Of a stretch of 64,000 bases of DNA, positions 34,595 through 42,463 are shown one piece after another (the stretch's first letter is position 1; each line of letters starts with the position of its first letter). The stretch comes from Lentzea xinjiangensis (GTDB taxonomy: Bacteria > Actinomycetota > Actinomycetes > Mycobacteriales > Pseudonocardiaceae), in NCBI RefSeq assembly GCF_900110955.1, contig NZ_FOFR01000014.1:146652-210651 (forward strand), read 5' to 3'. The position numbers and the translations under genes are program-made. The notes below the pieces were generated by a model. It worked only from the letters and a program-made list of their open reading frames with translations. It was not told the origin of the DNA and ran no database searches.

Positions 34595-35729
34595 CCGGCA
34601 GCTCGCGCAGTCCGCGCAACGTCGCGTGCGGCCAGTGGACGGCTTCGCCGCACAGCCGGAGGCCGGGAACCCGGCGCAGCAGCGCGGAAAGCCCGACCGA
34701 GCAGGTGAGCCGGGCGAGCGAGGCGCCGACGCAGGCGTGCGGGCCCCAGCCGAAACCGAGGTTGTGGTTCGGCGACCGGGTGAGGTCGAGCCGGTCGGGA
34801 TCCGGGAACCGCGCGGGGTCCCGGTTCGCGGCGGCGACGAGCAGGATCAGGTCGCTGCCCCTGCGCAACGTCCGGCCGCGCAGCTCGACGTCCCGCGCCA
34901 CCACCCGTGCCACGGCCTGGACAGGACCCGAGTGGCGCAGCAGCTCCTTGACCGCGTCGTCGGAGACACCGTTGTGCCGCAACCGGTCCCAGTCGCCGGG
35001 GGAGCGCAGCAGCGCGAGCACCGACGACGACACGAACCGGCTGGACGGCGCGTACCCGGCGTGCAGCATCACCCGCAGGGTGTTCGCGACCATGTCGCGG
35101 GACAACGACTCCGCGGCCCCCATCCTGGCCAGGTCGGCGAGCAGGCCGGTCTCCGGCCCGGCGTCGATCCAGCCGGAGATCGCGCCGCTCAGCGCGTCGC
35201 GCGCCCGCGTGCCCGGTGGCGCCGCGGCAGGCGTCAAGCCGGAGTCCATGGCGGCCACGATCGCCTCCGACCAGCCGACGACCTCGTCCTCGTCGGTCAG
35301 CGGGATCCCGAACAGCAACGCCGACGCGGCGAACGCGAGCGGTGCCGCGTACTCGGAGACCAGGTCGAACGGACCCCCACCGACCAGCCCGCCGAGCAGC
35401 TCGTCGGCGTAGCGGTCGAGGCGCTCGCGGATGGCCGGGAAGTCCTGGTGGCGGTAGGCGTCCGTGAGGACCTTGTGCACCACACCGTGGTCCGGCGGGT
35501 CGAGGGTCTGGATGCTCAGGTAGTTCTCCGGGATGTCGATGCCGGCCCGGCGCCAGTCCGACGAGTAGACCTCCGGCGTCGTGAGGACGTGGTGGCAGTC
35601 GTCGTAGCGGGTCAGCACCCATGCCTGCAACCGCTCGTACCAGTGGACCGGATCCGCGGCGCGCAGCTCGTGGTACATCGGGTGCGGGTCGAGCAGGGTC
35701 GTCTCGTCGAGCGGGCGGAACAGGTCCAT
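34536..35729 (-). CDS. cytochrome P450, candidate biarylitide peptide-crosslinking enzyme
   Basis: 397 residues, normal for a soluble bacterial P450. The heme loop FGWGPHACVGASLA contains Cys333, and the K-helix has ELLR (262-265). The I-helix reads HAGYAPSSRF (223-232) in place of the usual AGxE/DTT, so the normal acid-alcohol pair for O2 activation is missing. It is preceded by AGGAAG seven bases before the ATG. Ninety-seven bases upstream on the same strand is an 18-bp gene for MRYLH, the layout of bytA-bytO in biarylitide clusters. It would then install a Tyr-His crosslink in the core YLH. The P450 call is firm; the specific role is inferred from context. Confidence 0.85.
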   Translation of the reverse strand: MDLFRPLDETTLLDPHPMYHELRAADPVHWYERLQAWVLTRYDDCHHVLTTPEVYSSDWRRAGIDIPENYLSIQTLDPPDHGVVHKVLTDAYRHQDFPAIRERLDRYADELLGGLVGGGPFDLVSEYAAPLAFAASALLFGIPLTDEDEVVGWSEAIVAAMDSGLTPAAAPPGTRARDALSGAISGWIDAGPETGLLADLARMGAAESLSRDMVANTLRVMLHAGYAPSSRFVSSSVLALLRSPGDWDRLRHNGVSDDAVKELLRHSGPVQAVARVVARDVELRGRTLRRGSDLILLVAAANRDPARFPDPDRLDLTRSPNHNLGFGWGPHACVGASLARLTCSVGLSALLRRVPGLRLCGEAVHWPHATLRGLRELPVSGATAAATPTPRLSTAAS

Positions 35730-35776
35730 TTGCCACTTCCTGTGGTGTGCGGGTCCGACAACGCCGTGCTTGCGGC

Positions 35777-35808
35777 GCAGGGGCGGGCCGCGCTCGGCCC
35801 GCCCCTGC
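35777..35808 (-). terminator. strong hairpin between the MRYLH gene and the P450
   Basis: GCAGGGGCGGGCC pairs perfectly (13 bp) with GGCCCGCCCCTGC around a 6-base loop. It begins 18 bases after the stop of the MRYLH gene on the minus strand and ends 47 bases before the P450 start. It can act as a partial terminator or RNA stabiliser, giving more precursor than enzyme message. No U-tract follows. Confidence 0.7.
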
Positions 35809-35826
35809 GGTCACCTGTGTTCCTTT

Positions 35827-35844
35827 CAGTGGAGGTAACGCATG
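35827..35844 (-). CDS. 18-bp gene for pentapeptide MRYLH, biarylitide-type RiPP precursor
   Basis: On the minus strand, ATG CGT TAC CTC CAC TGA encodes MRYLH and a stop. AAGGGGG with seven bases to the ATG is an excellent ribosome binding site, the best in this operon. Biarylitide precursors are pentapeptides of the type MRYYH or MRYLH followed by a P450 gene. M-R is the leader and the last three residues are crosslinked, Tyr to His in the MRYLH case. Here the P450 follows after a hairpin, and a beta-hydroxylase-like gene lies 49 bases upstream in the same direction. A chance ORF is possible on length alone, but sequence, ribosome binding site and neighbours all agree. Confidence 0.88.
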
Positions 35845-35893
35845 GGTGCACCCCCTTTTCCCTCGCTGGATCGGGTGGTCCGGATCCGGCGGA

Positions 35894-36874
35894 TCAGACC
35901 TGGGCCGGTCGCGTCACCTCGCGGCGCCGACGGCCCCGGCGCGTGTAGAAGGTGACCTCGGGCGTGTCGCCGAACAGGTTCAGCGCGAGACCGCGCTCCT
36001 CGGTCCACCCCTGCAGCAGGAATTCCGCGCCACCGACGTTGACGAGACCGACCGGTGGTTCCCCGTCGATTTCGAGGAGCAGCCTGCCGTCTTTCTCGGT
36101 GACCCTGGCCGGGTGGTCGGGTGCACCGTTCTCGGCGGCCGGGGAATCGAGCTGCAGAAACCACGCGGGAACCGCGGTCCGGCAGTGGAAATCGGCCAGT
36201 TCGCGCGGCAGGAGCGCGATTTCCGGCCGCGTGAACGCGACAGCGCTGCGCGGGATCGCGCTCTGGAACGGCTCGGGGTAGAGCGCCAGCAACTCCGGCG
36301 TGACCTGGCAGTCGACCACCAGGTGGACGCGGGCGTCGGTGCCGGTGTTGACCAGGCTGTGCGGCCGGCTGAAGTCGCCGTACCAGAGCGTGCCCGGTTG
36401 CCACCGGTGCTCGACACCCCCGACCGTGAGCACCGCGCCGTCGTTGGTGACGATCGGCACGTGCAGCCGCACGAAGCCGTAGTCCAGGCCGGTCGGCGTG
36501 TCCACGTGCTCGGGCACCCGCACGCCCGGCGCCAGCGACATCAGCCGCGCGCTGCGCAGAGGACACGGCAGCGAGGCGAGCACCTCGGCGAGGTACGGCG
36601 TCTGCCCGGCCAGGGGGGTCGGACCGAAGTCGTCGGTGCCGGGACCGCCGGGATCGGTGCGCTCGGTGCGTCCCCCCGGCGCCCGCAGCGGGATGACCTT
36701 CCAGTTCTCCGGCGTCGCCGTGACCGTCTGGCCCCTGTCGGCGAGCGTGCGCTGAGTCCCCCAGGAATCCGCGGTGATCCGGGCGAGGTCTGCCCGCAGT
36801 TCCTCCGCGTCGAACTCGCGGTCCAACCGGATCGCTTCCGGAAGCTCTTTGATCGGGTTGGGGATTCGTGTCAT
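35894..36874 (-). CDS. aspartyl/asparaginyl beta-hydroxylase-like non-heme iron dioxygenase
   Basis: 326 residues. The catalytic region (~85-190) has VPEHVDTPTGLDYGFVRLHV, GVEHRWQPGTLWYGDFSRPH and SLVNTGTDARVHLVVDCQ. These carry the His, Arg and His/Arg residues expected for Fe(II) and 2-oxoglutarate binding in the AspH family. About 135 C-terminal residues of unclear nature follow. GAGGTG lies five bases before the ATG, and a TTGACA-type promoter lies upstream. It is first in the minus-strand operon with the MRYLH gene and the P450, so it may hydroxylate the peptide's Tyr, Leu or His. Such an enzyme is not part of the minimal biarylitide pair. Confidence 0.85.
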   Translation of the reverse strand: MTRIPNPIKELPEAIRLDREFDAEELRADLARITADSWGTQRTLADRGQTVTATPENWKVIPLRAPGGRTERTDPGGPGTDDFGPTPLAGQTPYLAEVLASLPCPLRSARLMSLAPGVRVPEHVDTPTGLDYGFVRLHVPIVTNDGAVLTVGGVEHRWQPGTLWYGDFSRPHSLVNTGTDARVHLVVDCQVTPELLALYPEPFQSAIPRSAVAFTRPEIALLPRELADFHCRTAVPAWFLQLDSPAAENGAPDHPARVTEKDGRLLLEIDGEPPVGLVNVGGAEFLLQGWTEERGLALNLFGDTPEVTFYTRRGRRRREVTRPAQV

Positions 36875-36906
36875 GAATTCACCTCGCTGGCCGGGTGCTG
36901 CAATCG

Positions 36907-36936
36907 AGCATTGAGGTTTTCAGGAGTTCCTGTCAA
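36907..36936 (-). promoter_or_regulatory. promoter of the hydroxylase-MRYLH-P450 operon
   Basis: On the minus strand TTGACA (36931-36936) is a perfect -35 hexamer. AATGCT or CAATGC follows after 18 or 17 bases as a weak -10. The transcript would start about 25-30 bases before the hydroxylase ATG. Confidence 0.5.
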
Positions 36937-37044
36937 CACCGCCGCAGGCCACTTGTCGCGCATTGGTGAACGTGGTAATTCCGGTTGTCCTGACCTGTTC
37001 GGCCGGGTGTTCAACCGGGTAGGTCCGCGGTTGAACGCAGGAAC

Positions 37045-37093
37045 GCGGAACGCGCCATGTCCGTCCCGGCAGGACGGACGTGGCGCGCTCCGC
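37045..37093 (-). terminator. large hairpin terminator after the ANTAR gene
   Basis: A 22-base arm starting GCGGAACGCGCC pairs with the arm ending GGCGCGCTCCGC around CGGCA with two wobble pairs. It lies about 50 bases beyond the stop of the leftward GAF-ANTAR gene and separates it from the RiPP operon promoter. Confidence 0.75.
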
Positions 37094-37139
37094 GGTGACT
37101 CGGGTCAAGACAGGGCAGGCCGACGCGATCCGGCGCCCG

Positions 37140-37910
37140 TCACGCGTCTTGCCCGGAACCGTTCTGTTCCGGGGCGGGCTGACCGATGATGGTGGCGATG
37201 AACCGTTCTGCCAGCGCGTGGAGCTTGACGTTCTCGCGCTGCGACTGCTCGGCGAGCATGCGGAAGGCTTCGTCGGCGGTGATTCCGTGCACGGCCATGA
37301 GAACACCTTTGGCCTGGTCGATCACGGCGCGCGTCGTCAGTGCGGCGCGGAGCTGCCCGGCGAGCCGGAACGCCCGCAGGTACATGCTGTGGCTGCGCAG
37401 GGCCGTTTCCACGGCGGTGGTGTAGAGCGCCAGCAGCGGAGCGTCCAGCTCCCGGAAACCGTGGTCCTGCTTGGAGTAGCCGTTGATCGCACCGGAGTGC
37501 TTGTCGTCCACGGTCAGCGGCGCGGACAGGAAGCTGACCATCCCGGCGGCGCGGCACTCGGCGCCGAGAACGGGCCAGCGCTCTTCCACCTCGTCGATCG
37601 TCGCCCGCGCCACCCGGCCGGTCCTGGAGGCCTCCAGGCAAGGACCGTCGGCCAGGTCGTACTGCACTCCGTCCAGCCGGGCGACGAGGTCGCTCGTGCT
37701 CGCGGCGGTGAACGGCTTGCCGTCGTCGAGCAGGGTCACGGTCGCTTCGTCCAGCCCCGGCACCGCGCGTACGACCTGCTCGCACACCTGGTGCATCAGC
37801 TGCCGCAGGTCGTCCTCACGGCTGAGCGCCTCCGAAAGCCGCTCCAGCGCGGTGGTGATCTCGTCCAGGACGACAGGCAGCAGCGGATCCAGGTGCTTCG
37901 AAGCTGGCAT
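37140..37910 (-). CDS. GAF-ANTAR regulator (antitermination type)
   Basis: 256 residues. The GAF domain (~20-170) includes VARLDGVQYDLADGPCLEAS and GMVSFLSAPLTVDDKHSGAI. The C-terminal ANTAR domain has TRAVIDQAKGVLMAVHGITA then DEAFRMLAEQSQRENVKLHA, the conserved Ala/Leu/Ala RNA-binding face. ANTAR proteins bind dual-hairpin leader RNAs and prevent termination. It is divergent from another GAF-ANTAR gene at 38214. The input signal of the GAF domain is unknown. Confidence 0.88.
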   Translation of the reverse strand: MPASKHLDPLLPVVLDEITTALERLSEALSREDDLRQLMHQVCEQVVRAVPGLDEATVTLLDDGKPFTAASTSDLVARLDGVQYDLADGPCLEASRTGRVARATIDEVEERWPVLGAECRAAGMVSFLSAPLTVDDKHSGAINGYSKQDHGFRELDAPLLALYTTAVETALRSHSMYLRAFRLAGQLRAALTTRAVIDQAKGVLMAVHGITADEAFRMLAEQSQRENVKLHALAERFIATIIGQPAPEQNGSGQDA

Positions 37911-38020
37911 GGTCGTCCCCTCGCCGAGTGACGGGAACTCCACGGCGAGGGCGCACGGCGGGTAGGTCCCGCCGGCTCTGGGCTGAACCGGACAAGTCGT
38001 GCGACGTCCGGTATCCCGTC

Positions 38021-38040
38021 CACCACAGATGTTTGTGGTG
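38021..38040. promoter_or_regulatory. inverted repeat in the divergent ANTAR promoter region
   Basis: CACCACA-N6-TGTGGTG, 7-base perfect arms, lies between the two divergent GAF-ANTAR genes. It is a candidate shared operator. Confidence 0.4.
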
Positions 38041-38213
38041 AGCGCCAGTTTTCGGCGCACGGAAGACCACAGACGACATCAGCTTAGCGCGGTCCGGCTT
38101 CTCCGGTGACGGCAGTGCCCGGTTTGACGTGGAACCTGCGGGGAAGCCCGGTGCACCGGTGCACGCCGTTCATCGGAGAAGGCAGCGAGCCGGCGCGGGA
38201 GGTGTGACTGCGG

Positions 38214-38936
38214 ATGAACCACGACCTGCCGCTGGCGGACGAGCTGGCCGCCGTGTCCGCGCGGATGTCGGGTCTGTTGCTGTCCCGGGAAACGGTGGGC
38301 ACGGCGTTGAGCCTGGTGACGTCCTTGGCCGGAGAAGCGCTTCCCGGCACCGCGGGAGCCGGTGTGACGTTGCTCGACGAGCAGGGCCGCAGAGCGACCG
38401 CGGCGGCCACCGATCCGATCGTCGACCACCTCGACGGGCTCCAGTACGAACTGGGGGAGGGGCCGTGCCTGCACGCGTGGGAACGGCGTCATGTGGTCAG
38501 GATCGACGACGTCGCCGGGGACGAGCGGTGGCCGCGCTGGATCGCTGCCGCCAGGAAGTCCGAGATGCGGTCGGCGTTGAGCGCACCGATGGTCGCCGGA
38601 GGCGACGCGCTGGGTGCCATCAAGGTGTACGGCCGCAGGCCGGGAGTCTTCGGGGAACGAGAGGAGTACCTGCTCACGATGTTCGCCGCGCAGTCCGCGA
38701 TCCTGGTGGCCAACATGCGGTCGTTCGAGAACGCCAGAAGACTGAGCGAGGCGCTCACCGACGCGCTGCGCGGCCGCGATGTGATCAACATGGCCAAGGG
38801 GATCGTCATGGCCCGTGAACATGTCGACGAGGGGACCGCTTTCGCCGTGCTGGCGCGGCGCTCCCACGAGGAGAACAAGAAGCTGCGCGACTTGGCCGGC
38901 GCTCTCGTGCGCTCCACCGTCCGGCGCGACCGCTGA
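38214..38936 (+). CDS. GAF-ANTAR regulator
   Basis: 240 residues. GAF: DHLDGLQYELGEGPCLHAWE and SALSAPMVAGGDALGAIKVY. ANTAR: GRDVINMAKGIVMAREHVDE then GTAFAVLARRSHEENKKLRD. It sits five bases before the SpoIIE-type phosphatase gene, so they are co-transcribed. The pairing suggests a stress or stationary-phase signalling unit in which the phosphatase acts on an anti-anti-sigma factor and the ANTAR protein on RNA. Confidence 0.88.
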   Translation: MNHDLPLADELAAVSARMSGLLLSRETVGTALSLVTSLAGEALPGTAGAGVTLLDEQGRRATAAATDPIVDHLDGLQYELGEGPCLHAWERRHVVRIDDVAGDERWPRWIAAARKSEMRSALSAPMVAGGDALGAIKVYGRRPGVFGEREEYLLTMFAAQSAILVANMRSFENARRLSEALTDALRGRDVINMAKGIVMAREHVDEGTAFAVLARRSHEENKKLRDLAGALVRSTVRRDR

Positions 38937-38941
38937 TCGCC

Positions 38942-40411
38942 ATGTCCTCCGATCAGCAAGCCTCGCAGGAAGATGAGCAGCGTCGCGCGCTGTGGCTCGC
39001 GTTCGGCCGGGCCGATCTGACGCTGGAGCAGTTGTGGACGCGGTACTTCGCCCTCGGCGGCGAGGCGGGCTTGGTCGAGGTCGAGGCGTACCTGCACGGC
39101 TTGATGCCGTTGCCCGCGGTGCAGCGGGACATGCTGGCGCACGCGATCAACGAGCGTCTTGACGAGCTCACCTGGCCGCACCGGGTGCCCTACACCTTCC
39201 CGGCCAGGCCCGGCCGCCCGCGGACCGGACCGCTGGCGAGTCTGGTGGACCTGCTCGACGGCATGCACCAGGCGCCACCGGAACAGCTCCCCGCCGCCGC
39301 GGCGCGCGCGGGCCGGGCGCTGGGACTGCGGATCGCGATCTACCTCGTCGACTACCAGCAGCAGGTGCTGCACCCGCTGGGCGGCCCGGACGACTGCGAC
39401 CGCACTCCCGTGGGGGTGGACACGAGCCTGGCGGGGCGCGCCTTCCGCACGGTGCAGACGCTCGCCAGCACCACCGGCGGGCATCAGCGGTTGTGGGTTC
39501 CTCTGCTCGACGGGGTGGAACGCCTCGGCGTCCTGGACGTGACCCCGCCCGAGGGAACGGATCTGCAGGACCCGGACCTGCGCCTGCGGTGCCGCTGGCT
39601 GTCGGCCCTCATCGGCCATCTGGTCACCATCAGCACCAACTACGGCGATGGCCTGGACGCGGTTCGTCTGCAGCGGCAGCGGAGCCCGGCGGCGGACCTG
39701 ATCTGGCAGCTGCTGCCCCCGCTCACGGCGGCGACCGACAACTTCGCCGTCGCCGGCGTGCTGGAGCCCTGCTACGAGGTCGGTGGCGACGCCTTCGACT
39801 ACGCGTTGTCGCCGTCGACGGCGTCGCTCGCGATCTTCGACGCCGTCGGCCACACCCTGCGCGACGGGTTCGTCGCCGCGGCGGCACTGGCCGCCTGCCG
39901 CAGCAACCGCCGCGTGGGCCACGGCCTGTTCGACCAGGCAGGCGCCATCGACGAGACGATCACCGGCCAGTTCCCCGACGGCGCGTTCGCGACCGGTGTC
40001 CTCGCCGAGCTGGACCTGGGCAGCGGCCGCCTGCGCTACCTCAACGCCGGGCACCCGCCACCGCTGGTGCTGCGGTCCGGCAAAGTCGTCAAACGCCTCA
40101 CCGGCGGACAACGGCCGCCGTTCGGGCTGGGGACCGGTGAGCTCACCATCGCCGAGGAGGTCCTGCAGCCCGATGACTGGCTCGTCCTGCACACCGACGG
40201 AGTCACGGAGGCCCGCGACGTGAACGGCGAGCTCTTCGGCGAGACCCGGCTGGCGGACTTCCTGGAACGGGAGGCCGCGGCCGGTCACCCACCGCCGGAG
40301 ACGGCCCGGCGGCTGGTCAAGGCCCTGCTGGCGCACCAGAACGGCGCGCTGCGGGACGACGCCTCCGTCGTGCTGGCCCGGTGGATCAAGAGCGACGAGC
40401 TGGGGTTCTGA
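38942..40411 (+). CDS. GAF-like/PP2C-type (SpoIIE) serine phosphatase
   Basis: 489 residues. An N-terminal ~130-residue region of unknown type is followed by a degenerate GAF-like region (IAIYLVDYQQQVLHPLGG, LWVPLLDGVERLGVLDV). The C-terminal PP2C/SpoIIE domain (~245-485) has EPCYEVGGDAFDYALSPSTA, IFDAVGHTLRDGFVAAAAL, LRYLNAGHPPPLVL and WLVLHTDGVTEARDVNGELF, with the metal-binding Asp residues. Such RsbU-like phosphatases dephosphorylate anti-anti-sigma factors. It is co-transcribed with the ANTAR gene upstream. Confidence 0.9.
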   Translation: MSSDQQASQEDEQRRALWLAFGRADLTLEQLWTRYFALGGEAGLVEVEAYLHGLMPLPAVQRDMLAHAINERLDELTWPHRVPYTFPARPGRPRTGPLASLVDLLDGMHQAPPEQLPAAAARAGRALGLRIAIYLVDYQQQVLHPLGGPDDCDRTPVGVDTSLAGRAFRTVQTLASTTGGHQRLWVPLLDGVERLGVLDVTPPEGTDLQDPDLRLRCRWLSALIGHLVTISTNYGDGLDAVRLQRQRSPAADLIWQLLPPLTAATDNFAVAGVLEPCYEVGGDAFDYALSPSTASLAIFDAVGHTLRDGFVAAAALAACRSNRRVGHGLFDQAGAIDETITGQFPDGAFATGVLAELDLGSGRLRYLNAGHPPPLVLRSGKVVKRLTGGQRPPFGLGTGELTIAEEVLQPDDWLVLHTDGVTEARDVNGELFGETRLADFLEREAAAGHPPPETARRLVKALLAHQNGALRDDASVVLARWIKSDELGF

Positions 40412-40450
40412 GCGCCACCGGCCGCCCGCACGCGCCGGAGGGGTGCTTGC

Positions 40451-40681
40451 TCAGCACGGCCGTGAGCGGTGCCGGCACGTGGCGTGCAGGCACGCACCGG
40501 CCATCAGCACCAGCGCGCCCCCGAAGACCAGCGTGAAGGTGGCCGTCCAGGCGCCGGCCACGATGCCGAGCACGCCGAGCAGGTCGACGGCCAGGCGGAC
40601 GGGGCGGCGGTTCGCCCGCAGCCGCACGGTGTCGTCGACGGCGAGCCGGCGTTCGGTCTGCCGTTGCTCCGAGTGGTTCAC
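40451..40681 (-). CDS. small DUF3040-like membrane protein
   Basis: 76 residues, a shorter relative of the protein at 23589-23861. QTERRLAVDDTVRLRANRRP is followed by two hydrophobic segments ending in GALVLMAGACLHATCRHR, nearly the same tail as the paralogue (VLVLMVGACLHTTRRHR). The acidic N-terminal helix is reduced. Function unknown. Confidence 0.7.
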   Translation of the reverse strand: MNHSEQRQTERRLAVDDTVRLRANRRPVRLAVDLLGVLGIVAGAWTATFTLVFGGALVLMAGACLHATCRHRSRPC

Positions 40682-41057
40682 GGTTCCCTTTCGTCGGCGG
40701 GCGGCAGGCGTACCGCAGCGGAGGGCTACCCGGCACAGCCTGCTTCACACGTCATCCGGTGATGTGCCGGTAGGCCCCGTGCCGCACGCGGTGGAGGAGC
40801 GGGTCGCCCCCGGCAGCCGGTTTAGCGCGCACGTGCGCAGCCGTTGGACCGTTCGTGGTCGTGATGACGGTTCCGGCGCACGTGGTGACCTTCGCGACGG
40901 GAGTCTCAAAAGGACGTACAGCGACGCAGATGACGTTTTGTGGACGTATACCAGGGAATACGACCAATGCCACTCGTGACGACGGGCGGTCGACCGCCGG
41001 TGAAGCAGGTGCCGGACCATCTCGGTGCTGTACGCGCCAAGGACAAGGCGGTGAGAC
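40682..41057. promoter_or_regulatory. intergenic region upstream of the GCS2 ligase
   Basis: About 375 bases without a supportable gene. GTTT-N15-GGGAAT (from 40933) resembles the sigma-B-type promoter consensus of actinobacteria and faces the GCS2 ligase gene about 100 bases downstream. A stress promoter would fit an osmolyte or thiol role. Confidence 0.35.
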
Positions 41058-42275
41058 GTGGAACAGGCACGTTCGTCCGATGTGTGGAGTCCGACTGTCG
41101 GTGTGGAGGAAGAATTCCTCCTGGTGCACCCCGTGACCGGGTTGCCGGTGAACCGGTCGGACGAGGTCGTCGCCGTCGCGCGGGAGTTCTTCGGGCTCGG
41201 CCTGGACTACGAGCTGACCATGGCGCAGGTGGAGACCAACACCCCGGTGTGCGGTGACGCCGAGCAGGTGCGGCATGAGCTGATCAGCACCCGCCGCGCG
41301 GTCGGGAAGGCCGCGCGCATGGCGGGCTGCCGGGCCATCGCGGTGGGTGCGCCGCCGCTGGGCGACGAGGTGGGCATGATCACGGACAGCCTGCGGTACC
41401 GGCGGCTGGCCCGCGAGTTCGGGGCGCTGGCAGCGCAACAGCTGATCTGCGGATGCCACGTGCACGTCGCCGTGCCCGACCGGGAGACCGCGGTCCAGGT
41501 CTGCAACCACGTGCGGCCGTGGCTGCCCGTGCTCGGCGCGATCGCGGCGAACTCCCCGTTCTCGCGGGGGAACGACACCGGTTTCGCGAGCTGGCGTTCG
41601 ATGATCTGGTCGCGGTGGCCGGTGTCCGGTCCGCCGCCGTACTTCACGTCGTGGCAGCACTACGAGTCCGTGTGCGACACGGTGATCGAGGCGGGCACCG
41701 CGCTCGACCGCGGGTCGATCTACTGGGATGTCCGGCCGTCCGCTCACCTGCCGACCGTCGAGGTGCGCATCGCGGACGTCGCCGCGAGCGTCGACGAGGC
41801 GGTGCTGCTGGCTGCGCTCGTGCGCGCTTTGGTTGCCACGGCGGTGATGGACGTCGAACGCGGCGTGCTGGCCGTACCCGTTCCTCCCGAGATGCTGCGC
41901 CAGGCCTGCTGGCGGGCGGCCAGGGACGGGATCGCGGGCCGCGCCTGGGACGTGCTGTCCAGCCGGCTGCTGCCGGTGCGGCGGTTGCTGGACGACCTGG
42001 TGCGCCGCCTGCGACCCGTGCTCGACGCCAACGGTGATCTTCCGCTGGTGGAGCGTGGCCTGGAAGTGTTGCGGCGCAACGGAGGCGGCGCCGACCGCCA
42101 GCGCCGTGCCTGCGGTGGCGGAGTGGAGTCGTTGCTCGGCTTGCTCGATGTCGACGGGCCGGAGCGCTCGTCGGACGACAGCCTCGCCGCGGTGGGGATG
42201 TCCGGGGAGAGCGGGCATCGGGAACGACGGCGTGCCCGGACGGCGTTGCGGGGAGGCGTTGCCGGGCGGGCGTGA
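41058..42275 (+). CDS. carboxylate-amine ligase, GCS2 family (YbdK-like)
   Basis: 405 residues from a GTG with GGCGGTGAG upstream. The family signature starts with PTVGVEEEFLLVHPVTGLPV, then ELTMAQVETNTPVC, ICGCHVHVAVPDRETAVQVC and NSPFSRGNDTGFASWRSMIW. GCS2/YbdK enzymes have weak glutamate-cysteine ligase activity and broadly join an amino acid carboxylate to an amine with ATP. The next gene, in the other direction, is an N-acetylglutaminylglutamine-type amidotransferase, which suggests a dipeptide-amide osmolyte pathway. The substrate is inferred only. The C-terminal ~40 residues are low complexity. Confidence 0.88.
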   Translation: MEQARSSDVWSPTVGVEEEFLLVHPVTGLPVNRSDEVVAVAREFFGLGLDYELTMAQVETNTPVCGDAEQVRHELISTRRAVGKAARMAGCRAIAVGAPPLGDEVGMITDSLRYRRLAREFGALAAQQLICGCHVHVAVPDRETAVQVCNHVRPWLPVLGAIAANSPFSRGNDTGFASWRSMIWSRWPVSGPPPYFTSWQHYESVCDTVIEAGTALDRGSIYWDVRPSAHLPTVEVRIADVAASVDEAVLLAALVRALVATAVMDVERGVLAVPVPPEMLRQACWRAARDGIAGRAWDVLSSRLLPVRRLLDDLVRRLRPVLDANGDLPLVERGLEVLRRNGGGADRQRRACGGGVESLLGLLDVDGPERSSDDSLAAVGMSGESGHRERRRARTALRGGVAGRA

Positions 42276-42309
42276 GGTCCCGCACGGCCGATGGCGGCGC
42301 CGAGTCCGG

Positions 42310-42349
42310 ATCGCCCGCCGCGTGAGCCCTGAGGCGCGCGGCGGGCGAT
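42310..42349. terminator. bidirectional hairpin terminator
   Basis: ATCGCCCGCCGCG pairs perfectly with CGCGGCGGGCGAT around a 14-base loop, between the convergent GCS2 ligase and amidotransferase genes. Confidence 0.7.
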
Positions 42350-42463
42350 CTCGTGTGGCTCGCCGGACGGGCGTGGTGCCGCTGCCACCCACTCGGCCGC
42401 ACCGACTCGGTCACCGGATCCCGGTGGACGCGGGCCGGTGCGGCCGCGGGCGAGTGGTGGCGC

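Noticed and set aside
35826..36566. 246-codon minus-strand frame over the hydroxylase that also ends with the codons for MRYLH.
   Set aside because: The upstream part is an Arg-rich shadow of the hydroxylase. Only the last five codons have their own ribosome binding site, so they are taken as a separate gene.
40855..41136. Short frames upstream of the GCS2 ligase.
   Set aside because: No ribosome binding site and no recognisable composition; better explained as promoter region.
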